Shown here piece after piece: positions 16,771 to 25,613 of a stretch of DNA of 64,000 bases; the first letter of the stretch is position 1, and each line of letters opens with the position of its first letter. The stretch is from the NCBI RefSeq assembly GCF_014705615.1, contig NZ_JACXJA010000027.1, positions 1 to 64,000 of the forward strand, written 5' to 3'. The stretch is from Paenibacillus oceani. Lineage in GTDB: Bacteria; Bacillota; Bacilli; Paenibacillales; NBRC-103111. The notes under the pieces were generated by a model, which saw only the letters and a program-made list of their open reading frames with translations, did no database searches and was not told the DNA's origin. The position numbers were made by a program, and so were the translations under genes.

Positions 16771-18043
16771 GCTGTCGACGGTCATCAAATTTACGTTTAT
16801 GAATCGGGTTCGGGCCAAGGCGTTCACGGTGAGTACCTTGATCTTTGCGATCGTGCTGACGGTGATTATGAATTTACCGGCTATCATCTCGTATTTCTCT
16901 TCTTCAGACGGTTCGGCGGCTAAGGTCGGGATCGTGGGTCAAGAAACCGAAGTGACGCGTTCGCTCAAAAGCTTCTACGAGAGCCAGCCGGAGCCGGAAT
17001 TGCAGATCGTGATGCTCGGCGATGCCGGATCGAAGGAAGCGAACGCCAAGCTGGGCAAAGAAAAGCTGGATGCGGGTGATGTGAAAGGGTACCTGGAGCT
17101 CATGGAGGACCCGGCTGCAGGATTCCCGAAAGTGATCTACAACTCCAAAAGCTCGATGGACTTTTCGATGGAATCGAAGCTGAAGCGAGTGCTGCAAGTG
17201 ATCAAAGCAGAAATCGTCGTGAAAGATTTCGGACTGACGTCCGAGCAGCGTACGAAGCTGAATGCGCCTGTTGTCGTCGAAACGGTTCAAGTGCAGGAAG
17301 GGACGACCGGCAAGACCGAGTCGCAAATGGCTGTCGCGTACGTGCTCGTATACGCTCTGCTGTTCCTGCTGTATATGACGGTGATCGGCTACGGCAACAT
17401 GGTGGCGACGGAGATCACGGCGGAGAAAAGCTCGCGCGTCATGGAGGTGCTCATCTCCAGCGTATCGCCGCTAAAGCAAATGTTCGGCAAAATCATCGGC
17501 ATCTGCCTGCTCGGTCTCGTTCAGATCGCCGTGTTCGTCGTCGTCGGGGCGGCCAACATGCTGATGCCGCACAATAAAGAAATGATCAGCGAGTTGAACA
17601 TCAGCCTGGGGGATATCCAGCTGTCGCTGCTCGGATATTTTATCATCTTTTACTTGCTCGGCTACTTTATCTACGCTACGATCTTCGCCGCCGTCGGCTC
17701 GCTGGTCAGCCGTACCGAAGAGGTGGGGCAGGCGATCATGCCGGTCATGTTCCTGATTATCGCAGCCTTTATGATTGCGATGTTCGGCCTGCAAAGCCCG
17801 AATGCGCCGTTCGTCGTCGCCATGTCGTTCGTTCCGTTTTTCTCGCCGCTGATTATGTTTTTGCGGATCGGGATGAGCGACCCGGCCTGGTGGGAAATCT
17901 GGCTCTCGATCGGTGTGACGGCAGCTACGATGTTCCTGCTCGGCTGGCTCGCTGCGAAAATTTACCGGGTTGGCGTGCTGATGTATGGCAAGCGTCCTTC
18001 GTTTAAAGAGCTCCGGAAAGCGATGAAGGCTTTTAAGGTTTGA
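16763..18043 (+). CDS. ABC-2 type permease (NatB-like)
   Basis: A 426-aa membrane protein. A first helix near residue 20 is followed by a large extracytoplasmic domain of about 150 residues, then five or more helices from about 190. The motif TAEKSSRVMEVLISSVSP is characteristic of NatB-type permeases. It pairs with the upstream NatA-like ATPase. Sodium efflux is the role of B. subtilis NatAB; lipid or peptide export are alternatives here. It is the last gene of the five-gene operon. Confidence 0.88.
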   Translation: MNKLSTVIKFTFMNRVRAKAFTVSTLIFAIVLTVIMNLPAIISYFSSSDGSAAKVGIVGQETEVTRSLKSFYESQPEPELQIVMLGDAGSKEANAKLGKEKLDAGDVKGYLELMEDPAAGFPKVIYNSKSSMDFSMESKLKRVLQVIKAEIVVKDFGLTSEQRTKLNAPVVVETVQVQEGTTGKTESQMAVAYVLVYALLFLLYMTVIGYGNMVATEITAEKSSRVMEVLISSVSPLKQMFGKIIGICLLGLVQIAVFVVVGAANMLMPHNKEMISELNISLGDIQLSLLGYFIIFYLLGYFIYATIFAAVGSLVSRTEEVGQAIMPVMFLIIAAFMIAMFGLQSPNAPFVVAMSFVPFFSPLIMFLRIGMSDPAWWEIWLSIGVTAATMFLLGWLAAKIYRVGVLMYGKRPSFKELRKAMKAFKV

Positions 18044-18078
18044 GGATAGGCCTTTACATTGTGAGTGTGAGTAATGGT

Positions 18079-18134
18079 TACAACTGAGACCGATTATAGC
18101 TACAAATGAGACTTTTTATATTTACGAATGAGAC
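18079..18134 (+). repeat. Three direct repeats with exact 22-bp period
   Basis: TACAACTGAGAC (18079), TACAAATGAGAC (18101) and TACGAATGAGAC (18123) are spaced exactly 22 bp apart in a short gap between convergent genes. Such multiple terminal repeats occur at ends of IS21-type elements, so this may be a solo IS end; an operator array is less likely between two 3' ends. Confidence 0.55.
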
Positions 18135-18156
18135 TAAAAATAGAGCCAGTATGATC

Positions 18157-18184
18157 AAAAGCCTTGATCTTACAGGCTTTTTTA
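18157..18184. terminator. Bidirectional terminator between convergent genes
   Basis: AAAAGCCT (18157-18164) pairs with AGGCTTTT (18174-18181), with A-rich and T-rich sides. It serves the ABC operon on the plus strand and the TetR gene on the minus strand. Confidence 0.75.
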
Positions 18185-18188
18185 ATTT

Positions 18189-18830
18189 TCAGTGTTTGTT
18201 TAAGGGGTATTCATTTCGGACACTCTCTACGTCATCTTCGCTTCCGGTAACCCGCGGTTTTCCGATCAATCCGTAGTAGAAAAGGCGATCGATATCTTGA
18301 AGAATCGTAGGGCTCGACTGTTCCATAAATCCTGGTCCAGCCAGCACTTCTTTAAACATTTGAATATAAAGTAATACCGCTTCCATTGAAAGATTCGGGT
18401 CGATACAACCTTCTTGTTTACCTAATTCGATCAATTTAATGAAAAAAGGAATCGTACGCTCCTTGTAGAACGCCTCGATTTGCTCACGAACCACCGGCTC
18501 GCTGCTGACTTGAACAAGATCCATGCTCAAGCATTCCGCCATTTCACCCCGTTCGCGCAAAAAAAATTCCATTTTTTCTTGAAAAGGGATCATTCTCTCT
18601 AACAATTCCTCATACTTGCTCATGGTTTTGTTCATGAGATCGATCAGTGTCATCCGCACAAGTTCTTCCTTGTTGCCGAAATAATTATAGATGGAGACGG
18701 GAGATACTTTGGCCAGCTTGGATATTTCCGCAATACTCGTTTTTTCTATTCCGAATTTGCAGATCAAGTCAAATGTTGCCCTCATAATTTGCTCTTTCTT
18801 CTTTACTGTGCGCAATTGATAGCCGTTCAT
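18189..18830 (-). CDS. TetR-family transcriptional regulator
   Basis: A 213-aa regulator with an N-terminal TetR helix-turn-helix (IMRATFDLICKFGIEKTS, then VSPVSIYNYFGNKEELVR) and a C-terminal helical ligand domain. The ATG at 18830 is chosen for its GGGGTGAG site; an in-frame ATG nine codons upstream lacks one. It is divergent from the P450 gene, and the shared 143-bp interval holds TTTTGTAAT-type inverted repeats, so it probably controls the P450 and itself. Ligand unknown. Confidence 0.88.
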   Translation of the reverse strand: MNGYQLRTVKKKEQIMRATFDLICKFGIEKTSIAEISKLAKVSPVSIYNYFGNKEELVRMTLIDLMNKTMSKYEELLERMIPFQEKMEFFLRERGEMAECLSMDLVQVSSEPVVREQIEAFYKERTIPFFIKLIELGKQEGCIDPNLSMEAVLLYIQMFKEVLAGPGFMEQSSPTILQDIDRLFYYGLIGKPRVTGSEDDVESVRNEYPLNKH

Positions 18831-18861
18831 ATGCTCACCCCAAGTAGTACTATACACAATG

Positions 18862-18955
18862 TTTTGTAATGATACAATTCATCGATTACAAAATAGTGTT
18901 GCTCAAAGTCCATTATGGTTGTATTATGAATGATATGAATTAATATATTACAAAA
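18862..18955. promoter_or_regulatory. Probable TetR operators in the TetR/P450 interval
   Basis: TTTTGTAAT (18862-18870) and ATTACAAAA (18885-18893) form a perfect 9-bp inverted repeat, and a third ATTACAAAA lies at 18947-18955, just before the P450 ribosome site. A tighter palindrome TTGTA-atga-TACAA (18864-18877) overlaps the first arm. Confidence 0.6.
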
Positions 18956-18973
18956 CATAAAGGATGTGTGAGT

Positions 18974-20347
18974 ATGAACCGCATACCTGGTCCGCGTTCA
19001 GTTTTAGGCTGGAGATTGAACATGTTCCACTTCTTCCGTAGTCCGTTTGTATTTCAGCGATGGCTGTATGAAACGTATGGTAGTCTCTCCGCCTTAGGTC
19101 AAGGCGACAAGCCATCAACTGTTTTTGCTTTTGGTCCTGAGATGAACCATCAAATATTGACGAATCCGGATTTTTTCGACGTCAGTTCGGCATTTGTTAA
19201 GATCCCTAAAGACACAGTAATGGGGGAATTATTCTACCATAACCTGGTGCTCATGTCCGGCGAAAAGCATAGACAGCATCGTCGTCTTATGCAGCCTGCC
19301 TTCCAACGTGATCAAATTGTACAGTACGGTCACGATATGGCGATGATAACGGAGCGGTTAGCTGACGAATGGAGGGGGAGGTCAGAGATCGACTTGAACA
19401 CCGAAATGAAAAAGCTGACACAGCGTATCGCTGTGAAGACGCTATTTGGCGTGCAGGATGAGGAAGGTATGGATCAGATGGGAACGCTGATCTCCCGAAT
19501 GACGCGGTCTCTCTTGCTTGTCACTCTCGCACCCGTCAATATTCCTTTCACTCCTTATCATCGCGCTTCGCGGATTGCGGAGCAGCTCCATGCGCGGATT
19601 CGTTCCATGATTCATGAGAAACGGCGGGAACAGGGCGCAACTGACGTACTTGCTGCTCTTGTTCGAGCGCATGATGAAGATGGCACAACATTAACGGACG
19701 AAGAGCTAATCGGGCATACGTTCTCACTGTACGTCGCCGGCCATGAAACAACTGCTAACGCCTTGACTTGGGCGCTTTTTCTGCTCATCCAGCACCCGGA
19801 TATCCATTCGAGCGTTATGGATGAGTTGAATGCCGTGCTTGGCGGCAGCCCGCCTGTTTTGGAGCAGTTAAGCAAGCTATCGCTGCTTGACAGTGTGGTC
19901 AAAGAGAGCTTGCGTCTGCTGCCTCCGGCCAGTATCGGTACCCGAATTACCGCGGCTCCTTGTGAGCTGGGCGGATATGCTCTGCCGGAGCACACTAACG
20001 TCTTTTTTAGCCAGTTGATCACACATCGGTTACCGGAACTGTACAAAGAGCCGGGCCGGTTCAAGCCGCAGCGGTGGGAAACTATCAAACCATCGGCATT
20101 TGAATATTTGCCGTTCAGCGCGGGACTGCACATGTGTATCGGCTGGCATTTTGCGATGCAGGAGCTCAAGATCGTACTTGCTGTACTTCTTCAACGGTAC
20201 CGTTTATCGGTTGTCCGTAATGCAAGAATCAGCCCCAATCTGATGATGCGGCCTGTTCACGGGATGCCATTACGGATCGGTCAGCTGGACGGAAGGTTCG
20301 AACGGGAATCGGTACGAGGCACCATAAATCAACTGATCGAATTCTAA
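18974..20347 (+). CDS. Cytochrome P450
   Basis: A 457-aa soluble P450 monooxygenase. It has the I-helix oxygen-activation motif AGHETT, the K-helix ExxR (ESLRLLP), and the haem-thiolate loop FSAGLHMCIGWHFA with Cys at residue 388. A start N-terminal PGPRSVLG resembles the proline-rich hinge of class II-like bacterial P450s. The ATG at 18974 has AAAGGA nine bases upstream; a GTG at 18968 is too close to it. No redox partner is encoded nearby. It is probably repressed by the divergent TetR protein. Substrate cannot be predicted. Confidence 0.92.
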   Translation: MNRIPGPRSVLGWRLNMFHFFRSPFVFQRWLYETYGSLSALGQGDKPSTVFAFGPEMNHQILTNPDFFDVSSAFVKIPKDTVMGELFYHNLVLMSGEKHRQHRRLMQPAFQRDQIVQYGHDMAMITERLADEWRGRSEIDLNTEMKKLTQRIAVKTLFGVQDEEGMDQMGTLISRMTRSLLLVTLAPVNIPFTPYHRASRIAEQLHARIRSMIHEKRREQGATDVLAALVRAHDEDGTTLTDEELIGHTFSLYVAGHETTANALTWALFLLIQHPDIHSSVMDELNAVLGGSPPVLEQLSKLSLLDSVVKESLRLLPPASIGTRITAAPCELGGYALPEHTNVFFSQLITHRLPELYKEPGRFKPQRWETIKPSAFEYLPFSAGLHMCIGWHFAMQELKIVLAVLLQRYRLSVVRNARISPNLMMRPVHGMPLRIGQLDGRFERESVRGTINQLIEF

Positions 20348-20350
20348 GAA

Positions 20351-20778
20351 ATGAACTCGCCCAAAGTCTCAATCGTAGCCATATTTGCTTTCGATGAGCA
20401 ATTAATCGCGAAAGCGGAAGGCAAGTGGCTCGGCTTGGAGCTATTTTCCCGCTTATGTGCTTTTTTCCTTGCTTATCTGAACAGAAGGGAACTGCTCGCC
20501 GTCGATGCGATCGGTTCCGCTGTCCAGACAGAAAAGCTGACAAGCCCGGATATCAGCACCGCAAGCTTGGAAGATATGATCCGTTATTTTGGCGAGCTCG
20601 GCGTGAAGGTGGCCGAATTCGTTTATTTAAGTCCCCCGTATTTGTCAAGAATGTACAAGCAGATGACGGGCCATGGGGCTGTTGGAATATATTAATGAAA
20701 CGTGAATCAACAAAGCGAAGCTGCTGCTCAAGACGACAAACAAGAAAATTCATGAAATCGCTGCAGAGGTCGGGCTGG
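20351..20778 (+). pseudogene. Decayed AraC-family regulator fragment
   Basis: The sequence encodes VAEFVYLSPPYLSRMYKQM, the first helix-turn-helix of an AraC domain, in one frame (to about 20673). After a frameshift near 20675 the next frame reads LLEYINET, a TGA, then INKAKLLLKTTNKKIHEIAA and EVGLV, which is the continuation of the same domain. The TGA stands where CGA (Arg) is expected. Everything after the second helix is gone; the carbohydrate-binding fragment begins at 20780. So the gene has at least one frameshift, one nonsense change and a 3' truncation. The N-terminal part (from 20351) is not recognisable. Confidence 0.75.
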
Positions 20779-20779
20779 T

Positions 20780-21530
20780 ATGAACGAGAGGAAAGATGCA
20801 ACCGCCTATCCGGGCAGCGTAACGAATACTCCCGATGGCTGGGGCAAAATTTGGATGTCCGGGGCGGCTAGTTGGACCGTTAACTTCCCGGAGACGGGTG
20901 AATACGACTATTCCATTCGCGCTTACGGCGAAGGGGCAGCGCCTAAATTTCAGATCAAGGTGGACGGTCAGGTCGTTCCAAACTCATCTGTAAGCCCGGT
21001 CAGTTCGTGGAACAACTACAACGGAAATCTAGGTACGATTACAGCTGGCACCCATACCGTAACGATCCATAACAATAGCGCTGTCAGCGGCAATAACGTG
21101 GATGTCGCCCATATAGATATTATCGGGGCGGCCCCGGGGACGTTTGCTTTAACGGCGCCTGCCGATCAGGCTGCGCTTGCTTCAACAGCCGTAACGCTGA
21201 ACTGGACGCAGCAGATCGCCGGGAAGATGTTCGCACCTTTCGGTGCGGACTCCTATACCGTCATCGTTGCCGACAATGTCGCATTTACGCTGCCGATCGT
21301 AAATACGACCGTAACCGCTACAACACATGAAGTCAACCAGCTGCAGCCCAACACGACGTACTATTGGAAAGTGATTGCGAATAATGCGAACGGCTCCACG
21401 GCTTCGAATGCCGTATTCAGCTTTACGACGCCGTAAGGTCCCGCTGCTCCTGTCCGCTACCTGGCTGTGAATGCAAGCGGAATAAATGAAGTAAGGCGGC
21501 TACCGCCCCGCCGGGTAATCCTACCAGCGC
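20780..21530 (+). pseudogene. Fragment of a secreted CBM/FnIII carbohydrate-active protein
   Basis: An open frame of 218 codons (20780-21436) encodes a carbohydrate-binding module (WTVNFPETGEYDYSIRAYGE to VDVAHIDIIG, about 30-115) and a fibronectin type III domain (about 120-218, ending in a WKVIANNANG-type strand). There is no signal peptide and no catalytic domain, so it is an internal piece of a larger extracellular enzyme. After the TAA at 21434 the same frame continues with GPAAPVRYLAVNASGINEVR, which looks like the start of a second FnIII domain, then loses sense. It abuts the AraC remnant directly. Confidence 0.65.
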
Positions 21531-21630
21531 TTTATGGCAAAAAATTGCATGGCGGCTCCATCGCGGCGAGAAATTGTTCGAAGAAGAATAAAGGGAAGCG
21601 AGCCGCATCCGATTCCGATACGAGCCGGCC

Positions 21631-21666
21631 AACCAGTCAAATCCAATCCGGATTCGACTGGTTTTC
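21631..21666 (+). terminator. Intrinsic terminator
   Basis: AACCAGTC pairs with GACTGGTT and an inner ATCC/GGAT closes the loop, then TTTT-C-TT. It follows the decayed gene fragments. Confidence 0.75.
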
Positions 21667-21752
21667 TTGCATTCTCGGACGATTTGTGGCTAGATTAATA
21701 CAGTGGCATTAAAGGTCTCTGGATGATCTTTCAGGGGTCTATTTGAAGTGGG

Positions 21753-21771
21753 CTATAAATCGAGTTTATAG
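21753..21771. promoter_or_regulatory. Inverted repeat upstream of the CofE-like gene
   Basis: CTATAAA and TTTATAG are separated by TCGAG, about 95 bp before the GTG start. It could be an operator; no clear sigma-A pair was found around it. Confidence 0.35.
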
Positions 21772-21865
21772 CTGATATCGAATATGTTCATTTTACTTAT
21801 AGTGGACATATAGGGTATGGTACAGGAGTGACACTTTATTCAATTTGTTGTTGGGAGCGATCAGA

Positions 21866-23059
21866 GTGGAAAGAGTGGTTGGAACGGTTGTTAGAGGGCT
21901 TCGTTGTCCCATTATTAATAAAGGGGACTGCATTGAAGATATCGTAGTAGACAGCGTATTGAAGGCCGCGTCCATAGAAGGCTTCGCCATCAGGGACAAA
22001 GATATTGTAACCGTTACCGAATCGATAGTTGCGCGCGCGCAAGGCAACTACGCGACGATTGATCATATTGCAGCCGATGTGTGTGCCAAATTTGGCGATG
22101 ACGCCACGATTGGCGTGATTTTCCCGATTTTGAGCCGCAACCGGTTCTCGATTGTGCTGCGCGGCCTCGCGAAACGCGTCAAAAAAATCGTGCTCATGCT
22201 CAGCTATCCGTCCGACGAGGTGGGCAACCAGCTGGTGGATATGGATCTGCTGGATGAGAAAGGGATTAACCCTTGGACGGATGTATTGACCGAAGCGCAG
22301 TTCCGTGAAGCTTTCGGTTATAACAAACACCGCTTCACAGGCGTCGATTACATCACGTACTACAAATCGCTGATCGAGGATGCGGGCGCGGAATGCGAAG
22401 TCATTTTCTCCAACCATCCGAAGACGATTCTGGAGTACACGAAGGACGTTCTGACTTGCGATATTCATTCGCGATTCCGGACGAAGCGCATTCTGAAGGC
22501 AAACGGCGGACAGAAGGTGTACAGCCTCGATGAGATCTTGTCTTCCCCGGTTGACAGAAGCGGCTATAACGAATCGTACGGCTTGCTGGGCTCCAACAAA
22601 TCGACGGAGGAAAGTGTGAAATTGTTCCCGCGCGATTGCCAGCCGGTGGTGGACCGGATTCAGCAGACACTTCACGAGAAGACGGGCAAGCAGGTCGAAG
22701 TGATGATCTACGGGGACGGGGCTTTTAAAGATCCGGTAGGTAAAATATGGGAATTGGCCGATCCTGTAGTATCCCCTGCCTATACGGCCGGTCTGAACGG
22801 GACACCGAACGAGGTGAAGCTGAAATATTTGGCGGACAACAACTTTGCCGGTCTGCGCGGCGAGGAATTGAAGCAGGCGATCTCCGAGTTCATTACGAAC
22901 AAGGAAGCGGATCTGGTCGGCGCTATGGAATCGCAAGGCACGACCCCGCGGCAGTTAACCGATCTGATCGGTTCGTTATCCGACCTCACCTCGGGCAGCG
23001 GAGACAAAGGAACGCCGATTGTGTACATTCAAGGCTACTTCGATAATTACACGAAATAA
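21866..23059 (+). CDS. Coenzyme F420-0:L-glutamate ligase-like protein
   Basis: A 397-aa protein resembling the CofE/F420-0 gamma-glutamyl ligase family: an N-terminal DIVVDSVLKAA...IRDKDIVTVTESIVARAQGNY region, typical of the nucleotide/metal-binding part, and IGVIFPILSRNRFSIVLRGLA. Classical CofE adds glutamate to F420-0. The C-terminal half (about 200-397) is longer than in CofE and not recognised. The GTG at 21866 is chosen because TTGGGAGCG lies before it; TTG codons upstream have no site. Bacillales generally do not make F420, so the substrate is likely different. It is monocistronic, with a strong terminator. Confidence 0.65.
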   Translation: MERVVGTVVRGLRCPIINKGDCIEDIVVDSVLKAASIEGFAIRDKDIVTVTESIVARAQGNYATIDHIAADVCAKFGDDATIGVIFPILSRNRFSIVLRGLAKRVKKIVLMLSYPSDEVGNQLVDMDLLDEKGINPWTDVLTEAQFREAFGYNKHRFTGVDYITYYKSLIEDAGAECEVIFSNHPKTILEYTKDVLTCDIHSRFRTKRILKANGGQKVYSLDEILSSPVDRSGYNESYGLLGSNKSTEESVKLFPRDCQPVVDRIQQTLHEKTGKQVEVMIYGDGAFKDPVGKIWELADPVVSPAYTAGLNGTPNEVKLKYLADNNFAGLRGEELKQAISEFITNKEADLVGAMESQGTTPRQLTDLIGSLSDLTSGSGDKGTPIVYIQGYFDNYTK

Positions 23060-23070
23060 GATGCAGAAAA

Positions 23071-23117
23071 AAGCGGCAGTTCGGAACTTCTCATGAAGGT
23101 TCCGGACTGCCGCTTCT
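23071..23117. terminator. Strong terminator between convergent genes
   Basis: AAGCGGCAGT pairs with ACTGCCGCTT and continues as CGGAAC/GGTTCCG to a TCATG-type loop. A-rich on the left and TTCTTG on the right, so it could stop transcription from both sides. Confidence 0.85.
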
Positions 23118-23148
23118 TGTATACACCTGATCCTATACCGGCCGCAGG

Positions 23149-23478
23149 TTACCCGATATAGACGACAGCCCCGTCCCGCTCCAGCGCTTTGGGCAGTTCG
23201 GCCTGCAGCAATTCGATCCGGCTCGCCAGCTTGGCGATCCGCTCTCCTCCGGACTGATTCGAAGCCCATTCCTTCAGTCGGGCCAGTTCATCCAGCACCG
23301 CAGGCAAGTCTTCCTTCGTGATGTCGATGCCGGTGGAGAAGAGGGGGACCCACTGGAGGCCCAGTTGTTCTGCGGCTGGCTCCCAGCATTCCGCAAAGAA
23401 AGCTTCCGCCGCAACGGGAATATGGAATTGCCGTTCGAAGCCGTTGGCGGGATCGGGTACAAACGCACTAATGGACAT
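23149..23478 (-). CDS. Candidate immunity protein for the PrsW-toxin
   Basis: A 109-aa soluble acidic protein with no signal peptide and no family I recognise. Its ATG overlaps the stop of the upstream 711-aa gene in a TAATG junction, so the two are translationally coupled. A small cytosolic protein coded directly downstream of a multidomain gene with a nuclease-like C terminus is the classic arrangement of a polymorphic-toxin immunity gene. The C-terminal half (SRIELLQAELPKALERDG) is predicted helical. The function is inferred from context only. Confidence 0.6.
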   Translation of the reverse strand: MSISAFVPDPANGFERQFHIPVAAEAFFAECWEPAAEQLGLQWVPLFSTGIDITKEDLPAVLDELARLKEWASNQSGGERIAKLASRIELLQAELPKALERDGAVVYIG

Positions 23479-25613
23479 TATGGTTTCCCTCCAAATATAA
23501 CGTTAAAGGTATAATCCGGAAATTCGCGTCTCAGCTGGTTCAAGCTGTTTTCGACAGCGCTTTGCAGCTCTGGGGTATTGCCGTCCAGCCGGAATACGAA
23601 GCTGCGGATCGACTTGATCTGGTCCAGACCGGGTACTTCGGGAGTTCCGTTGGTCGTCGGCCGGGTCGCGGCGGCTTGGGCCAGGTTTTGTATACGCGTC
23701 CGCGTTTTTCCGAGAATTTGCTTGTCGGCAAATTGCTGCGGCGTCTGCGTGGGTTGACCCGTCCGCGGATTGAGGCGATCCAGCCCTTTGGCTGTTTTGT
23801 CTTCGTAGAAAATCCCTTTTTCTACATCGATTTCGTCAAATTCGCCAAGCGGACTTCCCCGATGGTCGACTATTTCGACTTCGTTATAGGTTTTCCCTGT
23901 CGGGGGCGCTCCGTCGCCGGTTTCCTCCTCCGTTTTATCCTTTTTCGGAGCCTCCTCATCCGGCTTGCGGGGTTCGTTCGGATGTTTGCCGGTTGACGGA
24001 GGCTTCTCCGGAACGTCCGCTTTCGGCTTGCGCGAGCCGATGCGATCTAAGAGCTTGCGCACATAGGCGCGTCCCTTCTGACCCAGCCAGCCGAGCGCTC
24101 TGCCGAAAGGAATTCGGCTGAGCACGATGCCTGTCGCGATAGCGAGCGCATTTTCCGGAGTCAGCATCTTCCGCGGGTCGCGGATATAGCCGGCGATCTG
24201 ATGCCCGCTACCGGCAATTCCCGCCACCGTCATCGCGATGCCGAGCGCCGGCCAGAACCCGACGAACAGCAGGGACAACGCGAGCGCGCCAAGGACGATT
24301 CCGGCCTGCTCATACCATTCGAGCCGATCCCACCAATTTTGCAGCGAATCGAACATGCAGGCGAAGCAGGCCGTGTCGCCACCGGCGGCATAAGTCCCCA
24401 AACCTGCGAACAGTCCGGCGGCGAGGAGGATCATCGCGACCGCGGTCAGCGTCTGGTAGAACACTTTCGTCCGCTCCCGCACGTGTTCCTGTATGCCGGC
24501 AGCTTCTTCATTCCCGTACAGCAGGTTGAAGCCGAGCTCCCTCCGCCCCCGGTAAAACTCCAGTCCGTACACGAACTTCCCCCGGTCCCGCAAGAGGGAG
24601 GAGCCGATGTTCCATAGCTCGGTGAACGGGTTGAGGAACCGCTCTCCGGGCAGCGACGGCAGACGGTTGCGCACCTTGTTCAACAGCGCATAGTCGGCGA
24701 CCAGTGCTGCGGCCAGCATCATAAGGAATACGGGCTGAGTCGTATGCCCGTCGCCGATCCATTCGTGCAGGACGAACACCCAGTCCGGCAGCTTATACTG
24801 GCCGTTATAGGCCGCGTGATTCAGAATCGCCCACAGCAGCAGGAGCGCCGGGAGCAGCCACACCCACCTCGTCAGCCGGGTCCGCAGCCGGCAGGCGATC
24901 CCGATGCCAAGCGCGATCAGGGCGGTATGTACGGGATGACCGACGGTCATTAACGAGGGCGCCAGACTTTCCTCGAAGTACCCGGGAAACAGGGTGAAGA
25001 AGTCCCAATGGATCGTTTCGCCGCCGAGCAGCGTAAAGCTGTAGCCGTATTTGTCCGACAAGGCGCCGGAATTCAGCCAGCGGCGGGTGAGCTCCTCCAT
25101 CAGTTGAAATCCGGTGCCGGTTGCGCCGCCGATCAGCGCATAGTCGGTTAAGCTCAACGATGTAGCGCGGCGGGAGAACAATACAAACAAGCCCAAAGGG
25201 AGGAGCTTCCACAATTCCTCGAAAATCGGCGTAACCACAGCTACGGACCAGGTAGCCGACGTTTTGCCGCCGAAAATGGCGTGGATCGTCGTAAGGGTCA
25301 GCGTATTCAGCGGCACGACTACGAACACACCGGCGAGCACGAACCATACCGTGTGCTTCCACGGCAGCGTTTTGCTCCGGCATAAGAACCAAAATTGCAG
25401 CAACACATAAAACGACCATAAATACTGAACAACCATCGTACGCGACTCTTTCATGAAAAACAAGCTGGCGAGGAAGGCGAGCAGCGAAAACCACATCCAA
25501 ACCGCGTAAGCCGTCCGGATCAACGGATATTTCGAAATCCATGTTTGGCAAACCCGGTACATCGATTCAAGCCGATCCCGGATTCCGGTGCGAACGTGCC
25601 AGATCGTATTCAT
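23478..25613 (-). CDS. PrsW-like intramembrane protease fused to a putative nuclease toxin
   Basis: A 711-aa protein. Residues 35-330 form a multi-spanning PrsW-type protease domain with FEELWK (E132, E133, K136), QLMEEL (E173, E174) and GHPVH (H226, H229), the usual zinc-site motifs. A middle part (330-525) has further helices and a soluble segment. Residues about 528-575 are a Pro/Lys/Glu-rich linker. The last 135 residues start at EVEIVDHRGSPLGEFDEID (D593, D596) and continue GIFYEDK (E604, D605, K606), a pattern like a PD-(D/E)xK nuclease core, then a helical FADKQILGKTRTRIQNL segment. The ATG at 25613 has AAAGGAG; a longer frame upstream lacks a site. Inference: the protease domain releases or gates a C-terminal toxin, and the next gene gives immunity. 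Confidence 0.7.
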   Translation of the reverse strand: MNTIWHVRTGIRDRLESMYRVCQTWISKYPLIRTAYAVWMWFSLLAFLASLFFMKESRTMVVQYLWSFYVLLQFWFLCRSKTLPWKHTVWFVLAGVFVVVPLNTLTLTTIHAIFGGKTSATWSVAVVTPIFEELWKLLPLGLFVLFSRRATSLSLTDYALIGGATGTGFQLMEELTRRWLNSGALSDKYGYSFTLLGGETIHWDFFTLFPGYFEESLAPSLMTVGHPVHTALIALGIGIACRLRTRLTRWVWLLPALLLLWAILNHAAYNGQYKLPDWVFVLHEWIGDGHTTQPVFLMMLAAALVADYALLNKVRNRLPSLPGERFLNPFTELWNIGSSLLRDRGKFVYGLEFYRGRRELGFNLLYGNEEAAGIQEHVRERTKVFYQTLTAVAMILLAAGLFAGLGTYAAGGDTACFACMFDSLQNWWDRLEWYEQAGIVLGALALSLLFVGFWPALGIAMTVAGIAGSGHQIAGYIRDPRKMLTPENALAIATGIVLSRIPFGRALGWLGQKGRAYVRKLLDRIGSRKPKADVPEKPPSTGKHPNEPRKPDEEAPKKDKTEEETGDGAPPTGKTYNEVEIVDHRGSPLGEFDEIDVEKGIFYEDKTAKGLDRLNPRTGQPTQTPQQFADKQILGKTRTRIQNLAQAAATRPTTNGTPEVPGLDQIKSIRSFVFRLDGNTPELQSAVENSLNQLRREFPDYTFNVIFGGKP

